Below are positions 49,910-59,900 of a DNA stretch of 64,000 nt, in pieces (the first letter of the stretch is position 1; every line of letters begins with the position of its first letter). The position numbers were made by a program, and so were the translations under genes. Under the pieces are notes generated by a model. The model was not told the origin of the DNA and made no database searches. It was given only the letters and a program-made list of their open reading frames with translations. The stretch is from assembly GCA_031253755.1 (NCBI GenBank), contig JAIRVT010000032.1, positions 1 through 64,000 on the forward strand. Reading direction: 5' to 3'. Origin of the DNA: Enterobacteriaceae bacterium. Its GTDB lineage: Bacteria; Pseudomonadota; Gammaproteobacteria; Enterobacterales; Enterobacteriaceae.

Positions 49910-51922
49910 TTAATTTTGCAGTTTTGTTTCTGCATAATTTACAGCATTATTAATCATCCAGTTATAAATAGAAAATGCGTCAATCGTTAAAAAAGACTCA
50001 TTATGAAATTGTATTGATGCCACATTATTAGATTTTAGTGCAATAATTTCACTTTCACCTAATCGCTCAAGATAAACCAATTGATTGTATTTTGGCGTAA
50101 ACCAATGTGGTAATTTGTGCATTGCAGAAAAACTATTATAAAACCCAACATGATATGTCATATTCTCAATGGCTATTTTATATTGTGTTCCCTGCCGTGT
50201 TTTGGAAAGCCGTTTGATAGGCAAATCAAATTCAGCACAGATCAGTTGATGCCCTAAACAGGTTCCAATTAATGGTAATTTTTGCTTTAAACGATTTGTA
50301 ATTAGCGTTCGTCCTGTTGTCATCTTGTCATTATTAACTGCATTTGGGTCACCGGGTCCTGGACCAATAAACAGAATATCTGCTTTACCTGAATTCATTA
50401 ACTGAGGCAAACTCGTACCAGATTTAGACCATGAAACTATAGTCACATCGTGTCCTATATAGCGTAGTTGGTGGGCAATCATCTCAGTAAACGAATCTTC
50501 CATATCAATGAGTGTAATGGATGGAAGAGAAGTGTTCGGTAATACTACTCTTTCAGTGTTCCCCAACCAGAAAGAAGACACTTTATGGTTACGTTGCTGT
50601 AATATCTCGTCGATATGACTCAACACATTTTTTGACAATTGGTTATTGTGAGTTAAATCATTTCTTTTTTTGTCATCAAAAAAAGAACTCATTAAGCCAC
50701 TCAGTTTTGCTTTGGTCTCTTCGGCTTCATTTTTTGGAATTGAATCACGAACAATGGTTGCACCCGAGGTTAATCGAAAATTCCCATTTTTCATAATGTC
50801 AGCTGCTCTAATCAAAATAGCAGAATCCATATAACGTTGATTATTCTTAACTCCAATCATTCCGATAATACCACTGTAATATCCGCGCCCGCAGTTTTCT
50901 CTACGTTTAATAACTTGGGATGCATTTTTTACAGGACTTCCTGTCACAGTAGGTGCAAATAAAGATTCTTTTAGAATAGTTTGAATTGTCTGTGATGTTG
51001 AACCACTAATAAAATATTCTGTATGTGCTACTCGAGACATCATTTTTAATTTTGGACCTGTTACGGTAATATCACTGTCACATATACGGGTCATCATTTT
51101 TAGCTCTTCATCAACAACCATGAAAAGTTCATTCTGTTCCTTTTTATTATTAATAAAATGATATAAGGCTTGTTCTATTTCTTCTGGTGGATATTTTAAC
51201 GTACCACTTATTGGATTCATGGCTACTTTACTACCCTCTACCATTATATGTTGTTCCGGGCTGCTGCCGATAAAATAGCGTTCGCCAGTATAAACAATCC
51301 ATGTCCAATAAGAACCATGTTCGTTTACTAGTAATTTATTAAATATTGAAATTGCTCCTTCTAATGAAAAATTTTCAATATTACCCTCTAAACTTCTCGA
51401 TATGACAAAATTACTACCTTCTCCGGTACTAATTTCATCATTAATAACATCTTCTACTATTTGTTTATAACATTCATCTGTGATATCAAAATGTATATTA
51501 GCTGCATTCATTGGTTTTTTTTTATTAATAAACTCCAAATTACTTATTTGATAACGCGTTTGAGTTTCAATATTCATAATAATTACAGGTTCGTTATCTT
51601 CATGGCATGCAAACCCTTTTTCAGCGATTTGATTGAATGGAATAATAATTAGTTGAGAAGTGCTTAGATCTTTTGGCAGTGCATTCATCTCTCCAGCACA
51701 ATCTGATTTAAATGAAGGGTTTTTCTCCAAAGAAATTAATTTCAGGTCTGAAATTGAATGGCTGTAATTTATTTCTCCCTCAAAACATAAGAAAGAGTTT
51801 TTATCATCAGATAATGGTCGATAAATACATGCAAAAGGTTTATTCGTTTTCACTAAACGGTTAAAGAGATTTTGAGTATTATCTGATTTTAACTCTCCTT
51901 GTTGTAATTCTTGCCTCGACAT
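49910..51922 (-). CDS. adsX: 2-amino-2-deoxyisochorismate synthase (adsX/PhzE-like)
   Basis: A 670-residue fusion of a chorismate-binding (TrpE-type) domain (~1-440) and a glutamine amidotransferase (~470-665), as in PhzE. Synthase motifs are YFIGSSPEQHIMVEGSKVAM with PISGTLKYP, and NFRLTSGATIVRDSIPKNEA. The amidotransferase has GPGPGDPNAVN, the nucleophile Cys in GTCLGHQLICAEF, and the His/Glu pair in SIQFHNESF. It converts chorismate plus glutamine to ADIC. It is the last gene of the aroX-dhbX-icmX-adsX operon. Lack of phzF/phzG-type genes argues against phenazine. Confidence 0.9.
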   Translation of the reverse strand: MSRQELQQGELKSDNTQNLFNRLVKTNKPFACIYRPLSDDKNSFLCFEGEINYSHSISDLKLISLEKNPSFKSDCAGEMNALPKDLSTSQLIIIPFNQIAEKGFACHEDNEPVIIMNIETQTRYQISNLEFINKKKPMNAANIHFDITDECYKQIVEDVINDEISTGEGSNFVISRSLEGNIENFSLEGAISIFNKLLVNEHGSYWTWIVYTGERYFIGSSPEQHIMVEGSKVAMNPISGTLKYPPEEIEQALYHFINNKKEQNELFMVVDEELKMMTRICDSDITVTGPKLKMMSRVAHTEYFISGSTSQTIQTILKESLFAPTVTGSPVKNASQVIKRRENCGRGYYSGIIGMIGVKNNQRYMDSAILIRAADIMKNGNFRLTSGATIVRDSIPKNEAEETKAKLSGLMSSFFDDKKRNDLTHNNQLSKNVLSHIDEILQQRNHKVSSFWLGNTERVVLPNTSLPSITLIDMEDSFTEMIAHQLRYIGHDVTIVSWSKSGTSLPQLMNSGKADILFIGPGPGDPNAVNNDKMTTGRTLITNRLKQKLPLIGTCLGHQLICAEFDLPIKRLSKTRQGTQYKIAIENMTYHVGFYNSFSAMHKLPHWFTPKYNQLVYLERLGESEIIALKSNNVASIQFHNESFLTIDAFSIYNWMINNAVNYAETKLQN

Positions 51923-51968
51923 TATTTCTCCTCATAAATTTTTATTGGTTTTTTAGACTGCTAGCATA

Positions 51969-52601
51969 TTATTTCCGTAGATTTTTAATGACTTGTTCCG
52001 TCGGTATTACTACTGAACATAGTTCTGCCGCCATATCTAATGCCAGATGATGTTTTTCTTCTGAAAAATCGGCCACTGCATCTGATACGAAGAAAGTTTC
52101 GATATTATGCGAATAAGCATCAATAGCGGTACTTAAACACCCTATATGGGCGTACACGCCACAAATGATCAATTGATTACGATTCAAATAGTTTAAATCA
52201 TGTAGCAGATTAGATTTAAAGAATGCGCTATAACGCCATTTAGTCAATATTGTTTCATCTTTAATGGGAATCAATGGCGGAGTAATTGCTCGATGCTCAT
52301 CGATTGCTTTCATACCGTTGCCCCATATATCTTTTAATAATCCGCGTTGTTCTGGGGTCATACTACCGGGTTGGGCAGTATAAAATACAGGAATATTAAA
52401 ATTTCTGGCAATATACAGTAGGGTATGGATATTATTTATGACATTATTTATCGGACTAACTCCGGTTTCAAAAAAATCCACAAAGTACTTTTGCATATCG
52501 TGTATCAATAAAGCTGTACGATTCCTATTCGGTAGCCAATTTGCTAGAGATTTAGGTAAGTCTGTATGACTAGGTAATGGGTACGATAATATCTTTTTCA
52601 T
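51969..52601 (-). CDS. icmX: Isochorismatase-family hydrolase (icmX/PhzD-like)
   Basis: A 210-residue cysteine-hydrolase-fold enzyme of the EntB/PhzD type. The catalytic Asp lies in ALLIHDMQKYFVDFF and Lys in ILTKWRYSAFFKSNL. Gly in place of Cys appears in ICGVYAHIGCLSTAIDAYSH, with FVSDAVADFSEEKH following, as in PhzD. It removes pyruvate from ADIC to give trans-2,3-dihydro-3-hydroxyanthranilate. It has no carrier domain, unlike EntB. The intergenic gap to dhbX is 16 bases. Confidence 0.92.
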   Translation of the reverse strand: MKKILSYPLPSHTDLPKSLANWLPNRNRTALLIHDMQKYFVDFFETGVSPINNVINNIHTLLYIARNFNIPVFYTAQPGSMTPEQRGLLKDIWGNGMKAIDEHRAITPPLIPIKDETILTKWRYSAFFKSNLLHDLNYLNRNQLIICGVYAHIGCLSTAIDAYSHNIETFFVSDAVADFSEEKHHLALDMAAELCSVVIPTEQVIKNLRK

Positions 52602-52617
52602 GTTGCACCTCTATGCA

Positions 52618-53403
52618 TTAACAACTGCCTAATGCAGCCCCGCCATCGACCAGTAAAGTTGACAGCGTAGTTTGGCTGGATTCTTCACTTAGATAGAAAC
52701 AAACAGCAAAGGCAATTTCATCTGATGTGGCAATTTTGTGTAGTGGGATACCTATACGGAATTGCTCTGGATTACCATCCAATGTACGACTTTTATCGTT
52801 CTCATTTTTCCACATGCTCTGTAGCATTGGCGTATCCGTTGAGCCGGGAGCTACGACATTACATCGTATCCCAAATGGAGCTACTTCTAACCCAAGTGCA
52901 TATGTAAAAGCCTGAGCAGCCGCTTTTGAAGCACAATATGCAGCCATCGTTGCTCTTGGTACCCGTGCTGCATTTGAAGCAACTGTCACAATGCTGCCTT
53001 TTCTCTGCTCCATCATATAGCTGGCAGCTGCTTTGCTGGTGTTAAACACTCCCGTCGCATTAACAGCAAAAACATGCTTCCACTCGTCAATATTTGTGTT
53101 TTCAACAGATCCGTGCTGCAATACACCAGCACCATTTACCAAATAACCAATTGAACCAAGTTGTTTTTTGATTGCGAGAAATGCTCTGTCAACTTGTTCA
53201 GGATCGGCAACATCCACGGAAAAACCAATAATTGGCTGAGAATATTTATGGCTAAGTTGATTTACCAAAGATTGTAAAGCATTAGCCTGTTTATCAATAA
53301 GTGCTAATATTACGCCTTCTTTCGCCAATCGTTTGGCGATGGCCTCGCCGATACCACCACATGCACCGGTAATAACGGCAACATATTTTTTATCAAATAT
53401 CAT
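52618..53403 (-). CDS. dhbX: 2,3-dihydro-3-hydroxyanthranilate dehydrogenase (dhbX-like SDR)
   Basis: A 261-residue short-chain dehydrogenase of the EntA/DhbA subgroup. It has the NAD-binding VITGACGGIGEAIAKRL, VNGAGVL in place of NNAG, the catalytic Ser in VASNAARV and Tyr/Lys in YCASKAAA. The C-terminus GGAALGSC is typical. In this context it should aromatise trans-2,3-dihydro-3-hydroxyanthranilate to 3-hydroxyanthranilate. Its ATG overlaps the aroX stop (ATGA), so the two are coupled. Confidence 0.92.
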   Translation of the reverse strand: MIFDKKYVAVITGACGGIGEAIAKRLAKEGVILALIDKQANALQSLVNQLSHKYSQPIIGFSVDVADPEQVDRAFLAIKKQLGSIGYLVNGAGVLQHGSVENTNIDEWKHVFAVNATGVFNTSKAAASYMMEQRKGSIVTVASNAARVPRATMAAYCASKAAAQAFTYALGLEVAPFGIRCNVVAPGSTDTPMLQSMWKNENDKSRTLDGNPEQFRIGIPLHKIATSDEIAFAVCFYLSEESSQTTLSTLLVDGGAALGSC

Positions 53404-54569
53404 AAGTCCTCCTGATTAATTGCCCATTGTTTAATAAGTTCTATTGCTTGTGTTTTATTCAAACGTGGATCGCATATAATGTTTGATAATTCAGACTCAT
53501 TAGGGGTGAAGCCGAAACCAAAGCATTCAGCGATATTTTCAGCCGTCGTTTCTAAATGAATACCTGCACAACAAGCGTTATGCTCGGCTAATTGAGTTTG
53601 AAAACTGGTAACTTCACTCACTATATTTTCAAATATTCGTTGTTTATTCCCATTCTTTGTTTTTGTTGTATTACCATGCATGGGATCACACATCCAAAGC
53701 ACAGGAATATCTGTTTTTAATACAGCGTCGATAAGAAAACTAAGTTTATTAATATTTTTATGACCAAAACGAGTAATAAATGTTAATCGTCCGGGGATTT
53801 TTTGCGAGTTGAGCCTGTTGCATAATTTAGTAATTAAATCAGGAGAGACATTATCGTTGATTTTACAGGCTACAGGGTTATCTATATTTGATAACATCTC
53901 CATATGGGGGCTATTTAAACCAAGGGTACGTATTCCAACCCAAGGCCAGTGAGTGCTGCCAAGATATTTTCGTCCATCCGTAGTAGTTCTTAGTTGCGAA
54001 TATTCATAATCCAATAATAATGCCTCATGGCTTGTCCAAATTTTTAAGTTAATATCTGATCGATTTTTAATATAATCATCAATAATAGACAGGGTTTGTG
54101 AAGCAGCATGGTAACTCATTAACATTCGTTTTGGATCATTAATTCTCGCTTCCGGGATAGGTTCTGGGCTATTTACACTATCGCCGCGCCATACAGGCAA
54201 TATAATGTTCTGGTATTTTTCAGTTACATTAGAACGTGGTTTTGTATATTGACCAGCAATACGACCAACTTTGATCACCGGTTTATTTAATAAATTAGAT
54301 AAAATATCTGATAAATTATGTAAAAAAGTAACTTTTTGAATAACCGAATGTTGATCACACTCAATAATACGCTCAGCACAATCACCAATTTGAATTATGG
54401 CTGCTTTGCCTGACCAAACATTATTCAACTCCTGATAGAGGTAGGATAAATCTTTATAATTAATTAATGGTGGTAATTTTAATAATTCTTTTTTAATAAC
54501 ATCTAATGATTTTAAATTTCCCCATATTGGTTGTTGCCATTGGGAATTTGTGGTTTCTAATTCATTCAT
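53400..54569 (-). CDS. aroX: Type II DAHP synthase (aroX/PhzC-like)
   Basis: A 389-residue plant-type (class II) 3-deoxy-D-arabino-heptulosonate-7-phosphate synthase. Conserved segments are IIQIGDCAERI (metal/active-site Cys), VIKVGRIAGQYTKPRS, the PEP site WVGIRTLGLNSPHM, CDPMHGNTTKT and GIHLETTAENIAECFG. It condenses PEP and erythrose-4-phosphate, adding flux into the shikimate pathway and avoiding the feedback control of housekeeping AroFGH. It is first in the leftward operon, divergent from npsA. Confidence 0.93.
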   Translation of the reverse strand: MNELETTNSQWQQPIWGNLKSLDVIKKELLKLPPLINYKDLSYLYQELNNVWSGKAAIIQIGDCAERIIECDQHSVIQKVTFLHNLSDILSNLLNKPVIKVGRIAGQYTKPRSNVTEKYQNIILPVWRGDSVNSPEPIPEARINDPKRMLMSYHAASQTLSIIDDYIKNRSDINLKIWTSHEALLLDYEYSQLRTTTDGRKYLGSTHWPWVGIRTLGLNSPHMEMLSNIDNPVACKINDNVSPDLITKLCNRLNSQKIPGRLTFITRFGHKNINKLSFLIDAVLKTDIPVLWMCDPMHGNTTKTKNGNKQRIFENIVSEVTSFQTQLAEHNACCAGIHLETTAENIAECFGFGFTPNESELSNIICDPRLNKTQAIELIKQWAINQEDL

Positions 54570-55121
54570 TTCGATAATATTCCTGATATAAGAATAAAGA
54601 ATTAATTGTTCGTGATCGAGCTCATATTATCTATTAGCAAGTGAAGAGATTTCATTACTGTTGTTAAAAAAGGTAATGAAATAAACTTCATAACCATAAG
54701 TTATTGGTAATTGGGTAAACTATTATCCCATTACATTATTTTGTTATTATTCGTGTAATTATGCCATTCGGCTGTCCTATATTAATAAAGTTGATGGCTA
54801 TACAAACAAAAATCATTGGTTTGATAGCACAAATCATCCATAATTTAGATGTATAATGTCAATTATTAAAAATTAATAAACATCTAATAATAAATTAACT
54901 ATTTGTTTATTAATAAGTTAATTTTATTCACACGTAAATTAATTTTGAAATTGATTTTGTTTTAGAAATCATTTGACTGATTTCAAGATCACATTGTAGA
55001 CTCTGTTTCATCCGCATATTCAACAATAGAACCAAGCAAACGTATATCGAATTAAATAACATCTTAAATTAAAGAGTACTATTTAATGTTTTTATCTTGT
55101 TAGACATAAGGATTATCTTGC
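54570..55121. promoter_or_regulatory. Divergent aroX/npsA control region
   Basis: 552 very AT-rich bases without a gene. It must hold the promoters for the precursor operon and the NRPS operon. One inverted repeat, GAAATCA-tttgac-TGATTTC (54965-54984), shares the GAAAT/ATTTC half-sites with the repeat upstream of mfsX. I could not place promoter boxes reliably. Confidence 0.4.
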
Positions 55122-56963
55122 ATGGCTAAAAATCAGATTGAACAGTTAGGTACGATACCAAATATTTTGTGTGAAATAGTAAATAAATATCCAAATAAAA
55201 TTGCGTTAATATTTAATGCTGAAACATTGTCATACCGTGAGCTTTGGGTTAAATCAGCTCAGATAGCATTAACTTTGCAAAGAATGGGCGTAAAAAAGGG
55301 AGATAAAGTCGCTATTCAGATAACTCGTAGTCTTGAATTATACCTGATACTGATAGCAGTAATTCGGTTGGGCGCTATTGTTGTTCCATTAAGCAATGTA
55401 CGTAACAATAACAACCCAGAACGGTATATAAAAAATTGTATTGAGGCTGCTGACATCAATGTATTCATTTCAGATACTGACAGCGAAAAAGAATCTGAGC
55501 TAAAGATAACAGCTTCACAATCAAATAATTTACATATAAATTATTTAGTTATCTCTGTAAAAAGCCTTTTATCCCAAGTCAGTGGCTTAGATGACATACC
55601 GACAGAACTTGAAATTATAACTGAAACATTAATTGCAACAGATCCGGTGATGATATTGTTGACGTCAGGCTCAACAGGTAAACCCAAGAGCGTGATTATA
55701 CGCCATTGTGGATTAACCCGCCTTGCAATTCCTATCAGCCAGTTAAGCAATACTGATAGGGATCGTTATTTACAACTTGCGGACCCCTCATTTGCTGCAA
55801 GTGCCAATGAAATCTGGATAAGTCTCCTAACCGGAGCTACTCTTGTTGTTTATCCCAAAGATGTCCCTGATTTAGCTGAAATAGATAATTTAATTAGCCA
55901 TCAGAATATTTCTACTCTTTTCTTATCCGGTGGTTTGTATCGATTATTTGTAGAAGTTTCTCCTGATACGTTACATAAACCTGAACGAGTCATTGTGTCA
56001 GGTGATTTTGTCAATCCAAGACTATTTTCAATCACGGCTAAAGCAGGTAAAGGGCGTATATTTAATGGAATGGGATGTACAGAGAATTCAGCGCTCACTT
56101 CTGTTTATCAGGTGTTGCCAAATGAAATGATTAACGATGATTCTCCTGTACCTGTCGGTCATCCATTACCTCTCGTTACTATGGTTGTGCTAGATGATAA
56201 TTTAGAAATTTGTGACCCGGATGTCGCTGGGGAACTTTGTATCAGTGGTGCAGGGCTTGCGGAGGGGTATTCAGATCCCGAATTAACTAATGAGCATTTT
56301 ATTTGGCTAGAACTTGAAAAGGGTAATCATGAGCGTTACTACCGTACTAATGACCGGGCTAAAAAAGATAAATTAGGTCATATCACACTACTGGGACGTA
56401 GTAACCACATGTGTAAAATTCGAGGTTTCAGGGTCGAAATAACCGGTGTAGAACATACACTACGTTCACATCCTCAAATAGAAGATGCCATTGTCACCAT
56501 TGAACAGACAAATAATGAACCATTGTTACATGCCTGCTATTTGAGTCAATCAGGCCCACTATCCAGCGCCAACCTTCGAGAATTTATGGCTGCAAAGCTA
56601 CCATCGTACATGGTGCCTGAACGGTTTACACAGGTTAATTCTTTGCCAGTGAATAGGAATGGTAAACGAGACCGTAACCAAATGGCTCAGCTTGTTGCTG
56701 ATGGAAAATACCAACAACGTAACGGCGACGTAGAATCAAAAATTCTCTCAATATGGGAAGAAATCACAGGTCGTAAGAACCTTGACCCAGTAACTTCGTT
56801 TTGGGAACAAGGGGCAAACTCACTTCATCTTATTAAATTAGCCTCCGTTGTCAGTAAGGCATTGAATATTCATGTTTCATCTGCTGATGTATTTTCAGTG
56901 GATAGCATCGAAAAATTAGTCGCTCAGTTTGAGAAAAATAATCTGGAGGGAATAAATGGGTAA
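55122..56963 (+). CDS. npsA: NRPS: aryl-acid adenylation and carrier protein (NpsA with fused T domain)
   Basis: A 613-residue A-T protein. The adenylation domain has LLTSGSTGKPKSV (Thr181-Gly186), ADPSFAASANEIW (A4), GCTEN (A5), YYRTNDRAKK (A7), IRGFRVEITGVE (A8) and NGKRDR with the A10 Lys. The carrier domain ends the protein with FWEQGANSLHLIK, Ser567 being the phosphopantetheine site. By alignment to GrsA the pocket reads A-A-N-F-I-S-G-A-L-K; loss of Asp235 fits an acid lacking an alpha-amino group, here 3-hydroxyanthranilate. In Klebsiella the carrier is a separate ThdA; here it is fused. It overlaps npsB by 8 bases. Confidence 0.88.
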   Translation: MAKNQIEQLGTIPNILCEIVNKYPNKIALIFNAETLSYRELWVKSAQIALTLQRMGVKKGDKVAIQITRSLELYLILIAVIRLGAIVVPLSNVRNNNNPERYIKNCIEAADINVFISDTDSEKESELKITASQSNNLHINYLVISVKSLLSQVSGLDDIPTELEIITETLIATDPVMILLTSGSTGKPKSVIIRHCGLTRLAIPISQLSNTDRDRYLQLADPSFAASANEIWISLLTGATLVVYPKDVPDLAEIDNLISHQNISTLFLSGGLYRLFVEVSPDTLHKPERVIVSGDFVNPRLFSITAKAGKGRIFNGMGCTENSALTSVYQVLPNEMINDDSPVPVGHPLPLVTMVVLDDNLEICDPDVAGELCISGAGLAEGYSDPELTNEHFIWLELEKGNHERYYRTNDRAKKDKLGHITLLGRSNHMCKIRGFRVEITGVEHTLRSHPQIEDAIVTIEQTNNEPLLHACYLSQSGPLSSANLREFMAAKLPSYMVPERFTQVNSLPVNRNGKRDRNQMAQLVADGKYQQRNGDVESKILSIWEEITGRKNLDPVTSFWEQGANSLHLIKLASVVSKALNIHVSSADVFSVDSIEKLVAQFEKNNLEGING

Positions 56964-59900
56964 TAAATTATTCGGCATTATGGCGAAGAATTCATTAGAT
57001 AACAGGACGTATATACCCAGCACTCCGGGACAAAAAGGACTATGGCTACTTGATCAAGTATTGAGCCAACCTGACAGCTATAATGTACCGTTACTTATTG
57101 AAATAGGGACTCAATTAGAACACAGTTTATTGGAGAAAGCAGTTACTCAGTTTGTTGAAATTACACCTATTTTACGTACACACTTTATCTTCAAAAAAGA
57201 ACAGCTTTATCAAGTTATAGAACAACCCTATCAGGTTAATATAAAACATAAAATTCTTACTGTAATGGATCGCCCAGAAGAAGTAATTCAACAGATGGCC
57301 GCAAAAAAATATGATTTATCAAAAGGACCATTATTCGATATTTGTTTGATAATTAATGAGTCAAAACAGTGTTGGTTGGCATGTTGCTTTCATCATATTA
57401 TTGTTGATGCACCATCAGTCACAATTTTTATAAAAAATATCCTCCAATGCTATATTCAATTAATTGAAAAAAGAGAATTTCATTATTTGAAGACTAGCAA
57501 AAATTATCTAGAATTCACGCTATGGCAAAAAAATCAATTAACCAAACCTGAAATGTCCAATATGAAAACCTATTGGAAAGAAGTGCTTACTCCATACCCA
57601 GCTATGATAGATCTCCCAACGGATTATCCAAGAAAAGAGTGTAAAGGGACCAAAGCAGGTTATCGCGATTTGAATCTTAGCCATGATGATTCATTGAAAA
57701 TACTTGAACAGGCAAAAGCGCTTTCAATGACTCCGTTCATGTATATGACTATGTGCTGGCAATTTTTTTTATATCGTTTATCTGGTCAAAAAGATATTAC
57801 GACTGGAATTCCTTTTGCATTGCGAGATAATAGTGATTTTGAAGAAACTGTAGGATATTTGGTTAATACTTTGCCATTCAGAACTCATATAGATTCATAT
57901 AGTACAGTGAGTCAATTTGCAATATCAATTCGAGACCAATTTATTCAGGCTCATTTAAATAAACAGTTACCACTTACAGATATTGTGGCAAATACAGGGC
58001 AAAAATTTGGTTTGGATCACTCTGTTTTCCAAACATTACTTGTCAATATTGAGAATGCCAATGATGCATTTCAGGTGTTTCCCTTCTCAGTAAAGATTAC
58101 TGAACAATATCTTCAATCTGCTAAATATGATTTAACGCTATTTGTCGAAATGGGAGCATCTCATCATGTAATTATAGAGTTTAATGCAGGACTATTCACA
58201 GAGAGTACTATTCAATATTGGCTGGAGTTATATAAACAAATAGCTTTGTGTATGGGAGAACAAAAAGAAAAAACGTTAGGTGAAGTTGAAATTCTCACAT
58301 TAGAAGAAAAATCATCTATAATAAATCGTTCCAGTACACCATTCATCTATATGAAAAATTCATGTTTTATTCGTGATATAGAAGAATATGCGAGAATTCA
58401 TCCGGACAATATTGCATTAATCACACATTACGGCCACTGGACTTACGGATGGCTGGAACATCGTTCTAATCAACTTGCCGAATTCATGTATAAGAATTAT
58501 AGCGTCAGTGCTGGTTCGCGAGTGGGGTTATTGCTAAATAGAAATGAAGATTCTATTGCTGCTTTATTGGCAGTTTTGAAAACTGGGGCATCTTATGTTC
58601 CCATTGACCCCGGTTATCCCCAAGAGCGTATTGAATATATGCTTAGGGATGCCGGGGTAGATTGCATCATAACCACCAGTGAATTTGTTATAGCCATATC
58701 CACAACTATCCACCACATTGTGTTAGATGAAATCGTTTTTACTCGCAATGTTAACTGGCAATCAATACAGCGAAAACCAGAAGATGAGTTATATGTCATT
58801 TACACTTCGGGTTCAACAGGACAACCTAAAGGGGTGCGCTTACTTAATAAAACATTGTCCAATCTTCTTACATGGCAAAAAGAAAATACAATTTGTGGTG
58901 AAAGTGATTGTACACTTCATTATATGTCTTTGTCTTTCGATGTTTCTGTCCAGGAAATATTTGGTACCTTATGTACTGGTGGAAAATTATATATTGCAAA
59001 TGAAGATGAACGTAAAGATTTGCATCATTTGCAAAATATCATCGAATTAAACGAAATTCGGCGTGCATATTTCCCTTATGTAGCACTTCAACATTTAGCT
59101 CAATTAACATTTACGAATAAAGCTCAGTTACCAATGCTTAGTGAAGTTTATTCAACTGGCGAACAATTAGTCCTCACTTCAGATATTAAATATATGTTTA
59201 ATGCTAACCGTAGGCTGATTAATCTTTATGGACCTTCAGAAAGTCATGTTTGTTCATTTTATGTCATGCCGACAGATATATCTTCATGGGGAGATAGTGC
59301 ATCAATCGGATATCCGTTACCCGGATTTACCATGCTTATTTTAGATGAACATAAAAATATGGTCCCAGCCGGTGTTGCGGGAGAACTATGGATTGTCAGT
59401 GACTTTCTTTCACCTGGTTATCACAACAAAGATCATGAAACTAACAAGCGATTTTTAATCGAAAAATGGCCGAACGCACTAAGCCAACATGCTTATAAAT
59501 CAGGTGATTTGGTAAAATTAAACGCCAATAATTTGTTTACATACCTTGGCCGACTTGATAACCAGTTAAAAATTAGAGGATTTCGCATTGAGCCATCAGA
59601 AATTGAATCAGTTATCAATTCGTTGGATGGCGTAAAAGTTTCCGCCGTTATTGGAAAGGAAATATCTGCGGGTAACAAAATTTTGGTAGCTTTCATCATT
59701 ACAACTGTTCCATTAGAGCGTATTGAACTATTAACTTGGTTACGAAACTATCTACCGGATTATATGATTCCTAGTGAGTTTATATTTTTGCCTAATATTC
59801 CAACGACGCCTAGCGGTAAAATTGACCGAAAAGCACTACATCATATTGAAATACCTAACATATTAAATGAGATTGAAAAGCACAATATCGATGAAATTCT

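Noticed and set aside
51969..53403. 2,3-dihydroxybenzoate (enterobactin-like) siderophore genes
   Set aside because: The synthase is the ADIC type with an amidotransferase, the isochorismatase has no carrier domain, and there are no siderophore uptake genes.
49910..54569. Phenazine operon
   Set aside because: PhzC-, PhzD- and PhzE-like enzymes are present but phzF and phzG counterparts are absent, and an SDR plus reductase-ended NRPS replace them.
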